Source of the DNA: Symsagittifera roscoffensis
Lineage: Eukaryota; Xenacoelomorpha; Acoela; Convolutidae
Direction of reading: 5' to 3'
NCBI RefSeq assembly: GCF_963678635.1
Contig: NC_087064.1
Location: 77,389,620-77,453,619 of the forward strand
DNA: 64,000 nucleotides
The translations under genes and the position numbers were made by a program. The notes under the pieces were generated by a model. The model worked only from the letters and a program-made list of their open reading frames with translations, ran no database searches and was not told where the DNA came from. Numbering within the stretch: position 1 is the first letter of the stretch; each line of letters begins with the position of its first letter. Shown one piece after another: positions 1-8,200 of this stretch.

Positions 1-469
1 TTTTAGAAAGTCGGGACGATAACTGATACGAGAACAATTTGTCTTTTGAAACAATTTGCTCAAGATGCAAAAAAGAACCAAGATGCTACTCGCCTGTAGT
101 TTTGAGAGCTTTATTGTGAGATCTATACAATGGGAGCAAGATATGACTTTGAGGATAGATCAAAGTGGATTTAAAAACCAGTCCAATTACTTAATTTCCC
201 ACCGCTCAAATTCTAAAACTAACTTAGCGACTGCTAAAACTTCACGAGTTGATCAAAAAATGTTTTGGTTATATCACTTGTCTGTACCTAGGTTTGTATT
301 GCCTGATAACATATTTATAAATTGAAGATTAGGGATATACAAACTAATAATTTACCGAGCTGAGGTGCTCGGCTCATGATTCGATTGAAAGAATCAAACG
401 ATGTTCAGTTTTCGACTCACCCTGAGAAAATCGATCGAAGACTTTCTAGAAGGGTAAAATTTCCAACAC
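1..469. other. Left flank of the retroelement, no gene seen
   Basis: This is host DNA into which the LTR element inserted. An 89-codon frame at 56-325 has no recognisable composition and I do not regard it as a gene. A perfect 6-bp hairpin (CCGAGC at 355-360 with GCTCGG at 367-372) is followed by a smaller GATTC/GAATC hairpin. Nothing else can be supported. Confidence 0.6.
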
Positions 470-473
470 TTTG
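470..473. other. Target-site duplication, left copy (TTTG)
   Basis: The four bases TTTG directly before the first TG of the left LTR are repeated directly after the last CA of the right LTR, at 19390-19393. A 4-bp duplication is normal for Ty3/gypsy-type integrases and shows the two LTRs belong to one integration event. Confidence 0.85.
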
Positions 474-883
474 TGGAACCTGATCTAAACTATATTTTAT
501 GATTGGATAAATTAAATGTTTTACCAATGTAAAGTATTTAATATTAACCAATCACGATCCATCTAACTAACAACCCACTTATTTGTAAGTGCTGAAGTTA
601 CTTGTAATTTCAGCACCAGAGAGATTTGAATTTAACTTAGAAATTAGTTGGACTCTCCCGAGCACTTCAGCAGCCGCAATAAACCAGTATACCCTAGATC
701 TATTGAGCCTAGCAGAGACTAGTTAAACAACCTGAGACTAGATAGTATAAGAGTAAGATTAGGATCGGTATTAGACTAAGAAGTTGCACGAATCTATCCG
801 GCCGAAAATAAGATAGCGTGACGAGCAGACGGTGTACCCTATCCGAAATTACTCTATGAGTTATACACTTCGGTCCTAACTCA
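474..883 (+). repeat. Left (5') LTR, 410 bp
   Basis: The LTR starts TGGAACCTGATC and ends CCTAACTCA, with TG...CA ends. It is matched base for base, as far as I can read, by 18980-19389. It would hold the promoter and polyadenylation signals; an AATAAA lies at 678-683. I could not identify a convincing TATA box or transcription start. Confidence 0.95.
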
Positions 884-885
884 TC

Positions 886-903
886 TGGTGCGACCATAAG
901 TCT
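886..903 (+). promoter_or_regulatory. Candidate primer-binding site
   Basis: Two bases (TC) after the LTR end comes TGGTGCGACCATAAGTCT, beginning with the TGG expected opposite a tRNA 3' CCA. The complement would be a tRNA ending GGTCGCACCA. I could not match this to a tRNA I know; arginine tRNAs ending GGTCGCCA come close but differ by one inserted base. Position and TGG start support it, the tRNA is unknown. Confidence 0.6.
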
Positions 904-970
904 CGAACAAGACCTTAATAGCTTAGAATTAACCAAAATAGATTAGAAATTAGACAAAAACATTTACAAA

Positions 971-1204
971 ATGTTATACGACAATAATTTAATCGAAATG
1001 TCTCTACGACTCAATAGATCAGAGCCAATATTCCGAACCATAACAGAACTACCCGGAATTGGAAGAAGACCTCGAACCAGAGACGACATACGACAAAGTA
1101 GAAACTTGCCATATAGCTATATGATAGTTAGGCAAAAACCAGAACAAACTTTTATATTTAGAATATTACTGGCAATGAATTTAGATTTTCATTTGCAAAC
1201 ATAA
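971..1204 (+). CDS. Short leader ORF, 77 codons (uncertain)
   Basis: An open frame of 77 codons starts at ATG 971, about 90 bases after the LTR. Its product is arginine-rich in the middle (GRRPRTRDD) with no domain I recognise. It is the first ATG-initiated frame of useful length on the element's RNA, so it could be a regulatory upstream ORF that limits translation of the next frame, or chance. Its reading frame does not connect to the next ORF. Composition is less A-rich than the real genes of the element, which argues against coding. I keep it only as a possibility. Confidence 0.25.
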   Translation: MLYDNNLIEMSLRLNRSEPIFRTITELPGIGRRPRTRDDIRQSRNLPYSYMIVRQKPEQTFIFRILLAMNLDFHLQT

Positions 1205-1534
1205 AACCTTGAAGTTAATCTTCAAAATCATTTCAGGCGCTAAACAAAATTATTAATATACAATAACGATTGATAAAAAGATCTAAGATCGTTTTCCTAA
1301 AATTCTGCAGTAATATACAAAACAAGTTTGAAAAATATTTATTGAAAAATAAAAATAAAAATTAGTAGCATGACAATAAATGGTTAGTAATCATAAATCA
1401 TCCTGTTGTTCCAGCTCCATCATCTAAAACATAACAGCAATCATAAACCCACTAACATCATCAAAACACTAAATCTTTCCTTTACACACATTTAAAATTT
1501 TATTAAAACTTAAATTCACTTAATTTTAAAACCA

Positions 1535-1619
1535 GATCATCAAGGCTTATCCTTGGATCTTAAATCATTTTCTACTTAATTAAATTTCCAATTTGATCAT
1601 CAAGGCTTATCCTTGGATC
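1535..1619 (+). repeat. Duplicated 25-base stem-loop in the leader
   Basis: The phrase GATCATCAAGGCTTATCC plus TTGGATC occurs identically at 1535-1559 and 1595-1619, exactly 60 bases apart. Each copy is self-complementary (GATC...AAGG / CCTT...GATC) and would fold into a short hairpin in RNA or bind a dimeric protein in DNA. Its place in the untranslated leader suggests an RNA signal such as packaging or dimerisation; this is inference. Confidence 0.7.
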
Positions 1620-2136
1620 AAACAGAACAACTTTGTTCTCCCCCACCCACTTAATTAGTGTCTAACGACCTCAAACGTCGATTCACTACCCAACCCTTTC
1701 TAAAGACCCAAGACTAATAGAAATTTTTAAACAAAACTAATCATTCAAATTAGGATAAACAGTGAAGAACTTCGGTTATTCATCCTTCACTTGACCCCCC
1801 CTCTTACCAGACCCAGGATAAATCTTAGACTTAGTAAGTTTAAAATAGTATCTAACGAACTACTCGCGTTCTAATTATACCTGAACCTTGTGGATCGATT
1901 TACTATTCTCCAACCCTTGAACACAATCACTACCCCTAAGTAAGATTAAGTAAGTTAACACCTTAGCTTATACTAGCCACGAGAAAGTATAAAATCATTC
2001 TTCGGAATCGATATACTTTTCTCTCCAACCCTGAACAAATAGACCCAGGTTAAGCTAACCAAAAAATCGTAAGGACTAACAATTTAAGCAAATAGAAATC
2101 ATTTAACAACCTTTTGCATCCGTCATCCTAAACCTT

Positions 2137-2604
2137 ATGTCATTTAAAAACCTAGGAAATAAACAAACAATCGTTTTACACAATTGTGAAATAGACAACA
2201 AAAAATACGACCTTGTAATCACACCTCATACACAAACAGTTGGATACATTCGAACAAAACGACAAACACTAAAGAGAAAAATAATAACTAAACAAAGACA
2301 AATAACACGAAAAAGATTTTCAAAAAATCGAAACGCATTTTCAGAATCAGAAACCAACAGTTTAGACGAACTTTACAAACTAAAAGAATCAATAGATAAA
2401 AATTGCCCAATTCACGATCAATTATATTTCTCTGACTCAGAAACAACTTCAAATTCATCACAAAGAGGAAAAAGAAGAATAAAAAAGCAGTACAAACACA
2501 AACCAGTACATTTATACAATTGGAATCAACCAATTCGACACATTAATAATTACATATTAACAGTCATCGAACGAAAAAATGAGCTCAACGCACACTCCAG
2601 GTGA
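2137..2604 (+). CDS. Small basic accessory protein of the retroelement, 155 aa
   Basis: This is the first substantial ORF on the element. Its product is highly basic: an arginine/lysine-rich block at about residues 40-65 (RTKRQTLKRK, KRFSKNRN) and a second at about 110-120 (RGKRRIKKQYKHK). Between them are acidic serine clusters (FSESE, YFSDSE) that look like casein kinase 2 sites. It overlaps the gag start by 26 bases in another frame and carries the A-rich codon use of the element, so it is probably translated. Small arginine-rich proteins with serine-acidic patches are typical of RNA- or nuclear-targeted regulators, but I recognise no family. It could also be a displaced N-terminal piece of Gag. 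A donor-like CAG/GTGAAG lies at 2600/2601. Confidence 0.6.
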   Translation: MSFKNLGNKQTIVLHNCEIDNKKYDLVITPHTQTVGYIRTKRQTLKRKIITKQRQITRKRFSKNRNAFSESETNSLDELYKLKESIDKNCPIHDQLYFSDSETTSNSSQRGKRRIKKQYKHKPVHLYNWNQPIRHINNYILTVIERKNELNAHSR

Positions 2605-3787
2605 AGAAAGTCCAGATGATGATGAAATCTTTCCTTTTATAGTAGACGCAGATACTGATAGAGGACAACACATATTTTGTCAAAATTTACTCGTAAATTT
2701 ATTTGAACCCGGAATTAGTCCATGTAAAACAGAGTTCCCAGATGTAAAAATCAAAAGACAAATCATAGACCACTACTTAAAAGATATATGCAACATAACA
2801 CAACAGTATGGAATCTACTCCATAGAATTCACCTCACCAAACCATAATAATAGAAAATATACAATTCAAACAGACGATCTTGATTTAGAATTTTCAAAAG
2901 TTTTTTCAGAATATATAAAAAGCATCCAATATCATAACTCACAAAGAGCAAACTCCATATTCACCAATGAAGTTTTCGCAATAATATATAGTTATATTTC
3001 GATATTAGAAAACGAAATCCCAATAACAAATGTCTCACCGACAGAAACATCTAAACATTTAAGAGTACGACATGAAATCACACTACTCTCTAGTTATTTA
3101 AACATCATTAAAGAAAATTTCACGAAAGACGACGTTTCACAACATACAAAACACGATCTACAAAAAATTTTGGCATGGTTCATAATAGATTATTTCACAC
3201 ACAATATTGATTTAATTGCACAAGCAAGAAAAAATTTTAGACCCCAAAACTCGAACGATGATACCGCTATCACAGAACAATCAGATTATGTTTGGGACCC
3301 CGAATGGTCTCATCCAGCATTTATAAGCTTCCCACAATCAATCTCAAGTCAAGCAATAAGTACGATATCTTACATAAGAGATTATGTAAGAGTAATACCA
3401 TTAACCATTGATGCAACACCATTAAACTATAATACATTTTTGCCCGATACACAAAATAATAGTTTAAACTCTACAGTTATACACAATGAAAACCTCAATG
3501 GAACTAGGAATCTTACTCAACAAGATATCCAGACACCATCACACTTCATAAATGAAGAAATTGTACACACAACAACTACACAACAAAGTATCTCACCAAT
3601 ACGCCCAAATTTAACAACACCAAGAAATACAAATCCTTCACAAACACAGGTAACCTTACAATCAACCGTTAAACCTTCGGTTGCCCCTAAATATTCACAT
3701 ATGGATTACCAAACATACAGACCCATGACAATACCATCAAAAACACGCAAAACATTCACTAGAAACAACTTTGCAGACCATAATTGA
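2579..3787 (+). CDS. gag: Gag, N-terminal part (402 codons to an in-frame TGA)
   Basis: The frame starts at ATG 2579 inside the end of the preceding ORF and runs to TGA at 3785-3787. Residues 1-260 look folded, with an acidic start and alternating hydrophobic stretches; residues 270-402 are rich in Thr, Ser, Pro, Asn and Gln, as in a flexible linker. After the TGA the same frame stays open without another stop through the Gag capsid region to 5218, so this is best read as the N-terminal, matrix-like part of one Gag of about 879 codons. The single TGA is either a readthrough codon or one inactivating change. I see no myristoylation glycine at position 2. Confidence 0.75.
   Translation: MSSTHTPGEESPDDDEIFPFIVDADTDRGQHIFCQNLLVNLFEPGISPCKTEFPDVKIKRQIIDHYLKDICNITQQYGIYSIEFTSPNHNNRKYTIQTDDLDLEFSKVFSEYIKSIQYHNSQRANSIFTNEVFAIIYSYISILENEIPITNVSPTETSKHLRVRHEITLLSSYLNIIKENFTKDDVSQHTKHDLQKILAWFIIDYFTHNIDLIAQARKNFRPQNSNDDTAITEQSDYVWDPEWSHPAFISFPQSISSQAISTISYIRDYVRVIPLTIDATPLNYNTFLPDTQNNSLNSTVIHNENLNGTRNLTQQDIQTPSHFINEEIVHTTTTQQSISPIRPNLTTPRNTNPSQTQVTLQSTVKPSVAPKYSHMDYQTYRPMTIPSKTRKTFTRNNFADHN
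3785..3787 (+). other. Single in-frame TGA within gag
   Basis: The gag frame is open on both sides of this codon, from 2579 to 5218. The context is AAT TGA AAT. No other stop interrupts the 880-codon frame in an element whose LTRs have not diverged. It lies in a low-complexity linker between the matrix-like and capsid-like parts, where a readthrough site or internal restart at ATG 3872 could yield two Gag products. Confidence 0.8.
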
Positions 3788-5218
3788 AATTATACACATC
3801 CATCAAAAACATATAACCAACCACAAAGAAATTTTAACCAATATACAAGATCTCGAAATTGGGATAACCCAATGACCCAACCTAATACAATAAATTTCCA
3901 AACAAATCCTCCACAGGATCACAGTGAAAATTACCCATTTTTTCAACAAAATAAAAATAAAAAACAGACATCTTATCAAATGGATTATTTATCCTCAGAT
4001 GATGATTTCTTACAACCAGATATATTTGCACCAAATACTCAAGAATATCGTAGACAAGGAATACAGAGAACACGTACAAATCATAGAAATTTTTCTCCAC
4101 AACCAATAGATGCACAACATCAACAACCAATTCAACAACAAAATCTAATTAATACACAATCTTTTCAACCAATTCAACAACAAAATCCAATGACTGCACA
4201 CTCGTATCAACCATCACAAATGCAAAATGAAATACCACTCCCATATTATCTCCAACAACATGAAATAACAAGAAACCAACTTTCAAATTTTTCTCAAATG
4301 CCAAATGCAGCAGAATCATTACAAATGACAATGAATCCATACCTTATGGGTGGATCATCAATAACATCAAATAAACCTTTAATGGTTTTCACAGGAACAG
4401 ACCCTGAATACTCTGTAGAAGATTATTTAAATGCAGTAACAGCAAACCTGATTTTAAATATTGGACCTGAACCAATTAATACGCCACTACATCAAAACTG
4501 GATACATCGACGCACAGCGTTAATACAAACAACTCTAGATGGCGCAGCCCAAAAATGGTTTTCAGTACTACCTCTAGAAATAAAATCAAACTGGAAAAGG
4601 TTTACACAGGAATTTTCAAAAATGTTTGACTCCGAAAGAAACAAACAACAACAAAGAGTTTTATGTAATGAAATTCGCAGATTACCAAACGAAACCATCA
4701 AGCAAATAGCAGTACGAATCGAAACACTAGTTCGAAAAGCATATTCATTAAATACACATGACTATAAAAACACAAAGATGACAGAAATCTTAATGATGAC
4801 CTTAACACCACAATTAAGGAAAATAGCAATAAAAAAGAGAGCATCCCATCCTTCTTCAATTCGAGAACCCGATTTAGATTTTCGAAAACTAGTAGACAAA
4901 TTAGAACAAGCAGAAATCACGATGAAACTAGAAGAAACGGAAAATCTGAAACTACAATACGTTAACAGAATTGAAACGACCCCACTAATATTAATAATAT
5001 ACAGGAATCAGAGACAGACCTCGTTGAAAAAATCACTGAAATACTCAATATTTATGAAAAGAACCCAAACTTCAAAGGCAAACCATCTTTCAAAAAATGG
5101 TGTAATTATTGCCGACGATACGGACATAGTATTTCCGAATGTAGACAAAAACAGCAAGACAATCAAAATAAACCTCAAAAATATAAAGAACCAAATAAAT
5201 CATTCTATCAATACATGA
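3788..5218 (+). CDS. gag: Gag, capsid part (continues frame after the TGA)
   Basis: This is the same frame as the preceding entry; the first ATG after the TGA is at 3872. About 150 residues of Gln/Asn/Pro-rich linker lead into a capsid-like helical domain encoded at about 4380-4940, with features of retrotransposon Gag: FTGTDPEYSVEDYL, then AAQKWFSVLP, WKRFTQEF, and RRLPNETIKQIAVRIETL. From about 4975 the -1 frame becomes the more protein-like one and encodes the zinc knuckle, while this frame runs on to TGA 5216-5218 in poor-quality sequence. Either a programmed -1 shift or a one-base deletion near 4975 explains this. The capsid should assemble the element's cytoplasmic particle. Confidence 0.8.
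   Translation, partial: NYTHPSKTYNQPQRNFNQYTRSRNWDNPMTQPNTINFQTNPPQDHSENYPFFQQNKNKKQTSYQMDYLSSDDDFLQPDIFAPNTQEYRRQGIQRTRTNHRNFSPQPIDAQHQQPIQQQNLINTQSFQPIQQQNPMTAHSYQPSQMQNEIPLPYYLQQHEITRNQLSNFSQMPNAAESLQMTMNPYLMGGSSITSNKPLMVFTGTDPEYSVEDYLNAVTANLILNIGPEPINTPLHQNWIHRRTALIQTTLDGAAQKWFSVLPLEIKSNWKRFTQEFSKMFDSERNKQQQRVLCNEIRRLPNETIKQIAVRIETLVRKAYSLNTHDYKNTKMTEILMMTLTPQLRKIAIKKRASHPSSIREPDLDFRKLVDKLEQAEITMKLEETENLKLQYVNRIETTPLILIIYRNQRQTSLKKSLKYSIFMKRTQTSKANHLSKNGVIIADDTDIVFPNVDKNSKTIKINLKNIKNQINHSINT
4975..5214 (+). CDS. Nucleocapsid zinc-knuckle segment in the -1 (pol) frame
   Basis: The pol frame is open from 4975, just after a TGA at 4972-4974, to the pol ATG at 5215. It encodes an acidic spacer and then a clear CCHC knuckle, CNYCRRYGHSISEC (C-x2-C-x4-H-x4-C, about 5105-5146), which would bind genomic RNA. 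There is no ATG in this stretch, so it must be reached by a -1 shift from gag. Downstream it joins directly to the Arg/Asn/Ser-rich start of Pol. In most gypsy-type elements the knuckle belongs to Gag itself, so its place in the pol frame is unusual or marks a recent one-base loss. Confidence 0.75.
5092..5098 (+). promoter_or_regulatory. Candidate -1 frameshift heptamer A AAA AAT
   Basis: In gag-frame phase the codons are TCA AAA AAT, giving the canonical slippery X XXY YYZ heptamer AAAAAAT. A -1 slip here enters the pol frame just before the zinc knuckle. A weaker run, G AAA AAA, lies at about 5022-5028. The protein-like sequence in the -1 frame already begins near 4975, upstream of this heptamer, which counts against it being the only site. 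Confidence 0.4.
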
Positions 5219-8200
5219 AAAAAGATCAAAATCTACCGAACAAAACAGTCCACAGCAACAACAGTTCAGGAAAACCACTCCCGAACAATACGAATTATAC
5301 AAGAAATCAATCACCATATAACTCAAGTTATAGAGGAAGATCGCCAGAACGAAGAAATACACAAAATTCATCACAAAATCACTACAATAGACCAAATAGT
5401 AGAAATAACTACTCCAGATCAAATTCAAATACACAACGATTTGTTTCTAGATCTAATTCCCAATCAAGAAATAACTACTATCCAAACAACCAATCACGAA
5501 ATTCATCATACAATAGGAATAGAAACTACTCCTATAATCGAAATAGAAGTTATTCAAACAACCGAAACCAGAATTACCCGAACAGTCAATCAAGGAATAA
5601 CTCATATAATAGATCGAACTATAACAGACCAAACAATAATCACCAAAACAGATCGCGAAATAATTCACAAAATCGACACTCAAGTTATAATAATCGTTAT
5701 AGAAATTATTCCCAATCACCACACCGGAATAATAATAACTATAATAATTCTAATAATCGCCACAGAAGTAGTACACCTAAACATCAAAGACAAATCAATC
5801 AAGTACAGTCAAATCCAGAAACAACATCAGACCCTCCAGGTATTGATGACACAGTAACTGATACGTTACAACTCAATCAAATAAACTGTACATCATCAGA
5901 TTCAGAAAGTGATACTGAAAACACTCTTTCTATAAATATGATAAAAGTCGAAAATGACTATGAATCTGTCATATATGAACAACCCTTTTCATCACACATA
6001 TATGAAAATCAATCAGAATTTCTTCAAAATTATTACACTACACCCATAAATTCCACACCAACGACGCAAGAAACAAATGAGATTAACACTACAAATCAAA
6101 CCAATAAAAATACCAAAACAAAATGCTTGAATACAAACCATATTTATCAAAATATACAAAAAGAACAACCCAAAGAAAAAATTTGGACAATACCATTTCT
6201 CTTAGAAAGCCCAAGAAATAAAGAATTTCAACCACCAGACCTTGAAATAGATTTTTTAATTGATTCAGGAGCAGAATCAAACATAATAAACATCCCCACA
6301 TGGAATGAAATAAAAACCTTACACCCAAAGCTAACACCTCTTGAAACCTCCAGCAAACTAGCAACAGCACAAGGATCAACATTGATAAACTACGGAAAAA
6401 TCCAATTATTTCTCCTCCCCACCAGAACAATGGAACAAAGCAAAATTTTAAATAAGCCATTTAAACAAATATTCCATATCACTGACATTAAATATAATAT
6501 CATTGGAATACCATTTATTTCGAAGTATATACCAACAATTAACATACTAAATAGTAAAATATTAATCAAAGATAAATATACAAAAACAAAAGAAACATCC
6601 TTAACATTTTTTCAAAGATTAAATAAACAACCACCATTCTTTTCAAAATTCTACCCGATATTTAACCAACAAAGAAAACACTTGAAACCACTATCAGGAA
6701 ATATCTATAAATTTTCAATCAAACAAGTTCACCAATATGATAAAGAACAAAACAAACAAAAATTTTATATGTCAGAATTTGAATTCAAACCTATTCACAA
6801 ATTTTTCAAAATCACAATATCATCCATAAAATATTTGAAAAATTCGAATTCAGATATCATTTCCTTACATGTCTATAACAACACACCTTACCAAGTAACA
6901 TTACCTTTAGGACTTTTAGGATATTGTGAAACCAACGCTACAATATCACCAATACACGAAAAAGCCTATCGCGTAAATAATATACTCCAATTACTAGATA
7001 TTTGCCAATCTACAATTCTTAATGAAGAATTATCTATAAATAATATAATAAGTAACGAAAACAGAAATACGGATTATTTCACAAAAACTCCATATTTCAA
7101 ACCTACATTCAACATAAGTAACTACACAGAGGACCAACAGAAATTTTTAACAATGTTTAATTTCCAACATTCACAAATAACACAAGACGAATTCGAAAAA
7201 TTAGCCAAACAGCTAATTAAATATTCATCAGTCTATGCAACATCAAAATTCGATGTTGGCAAAATCAGTTCATCACTACATCTCCCGTTAAAACCAGACG
7301 CAGTTTTCAAAAAACAGAGAGCAAGTAAAGTACCAATTCACTTACATGATAAAGTGAACAGATTACTCGATATTTTAGAACAATACAACATTATATCACC
7401 AGTTAATAAAGAAGAACAACCAAAAGGGAACACATTCATTAACCCCGTTATCATTCTAGCTAAAGGAGAATCATTAAAAATCGTTCTCGATGCTAGATAC
7501 CTCAATTCACTTATAGATGAATCAAAATGTAATTGGCCCATTGAACCAATACAAGTTATTTTAACAAAAATAAACGGCAAATACTTTACAACCGCCGATA
7601 TGAATAGTGCATACAATCAAATGCCACTAGATGAACAATCACGACGTTTAACACAATTTGTTATCGGAAACCAACAATATGAATTCAACCGCTTATTCTA
7701 TGGAATATCCATAGGACCAGCAGCATTTTCAGCTTTTATGAGCAAAATTTTTAGACCACTAATACTCAAGAAAAACGCAATCACCTATTTAGACGATGTT
7801 TTTATGCAATCACAAACAAAAGACGAGATGTTCAATGTTTTAGAAAAATATCACCAAATACTTCAGAACGAAAATCTGAAGGCCGCCCCCGATAAATCAC
7901 ACTTCTTTTTGACAAGAGTTAAATTCTTAGGACATAATATAGAAAGAAAAACAATCACTCCATTGAAATCACGCATTGACGCTATTCAAAAACTTCAACC
8001 ACCAACAAATAAAAAGAAAATCCAAGAATTTCTTGGAATGTTAAACTTTTTAAGTAAATATGTTTATAAAATGCAATTATATCTACGACCATTTTATAAC
8101 ATCCTTAGACAACAAAATAATTTTGAATGGAACACAGAACATCAAACACGATTTGAAGAAATAAAGAAACTTTTAACTGAACAAATTTCAAACACAATTC

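Larger units (their letters stand above)
884..2136 (+). other. 5' leader of the retroelement (untranslated, repeat-bearing)
   Basis: About 1.25 kb lies between the LTR and the first sizeable ORF. It holds the primer site, a short frame (971-1204), a duplicated 25-base stem-loop (1535-1559 and 1595-1619) and loosely repeated phrases: CCAACCC at about 1690, 1912 and 2023, and AGACCCAGG near 1809 and 2041. Splice-donor-like GTAAGT occurs at 1834 and 1950 and GTAAGA at 1940. This is the likely place for packaging signals and a leader splice donor, by analogy with retroviruses. Confidence 0.7.

Noticed and set aside
709..936. Minus-strand 75-codon frame in the left LTR, also at 19215-19493
   Set aside because: It lies within the LTR and its right-hand copy fuses with unrelated flank; no protein features.
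5441..5857. 138-codon frame overlapping pol
   Set aside because: Same-strand shadow of the Asn/Ser/Arg-rich start of Pol.
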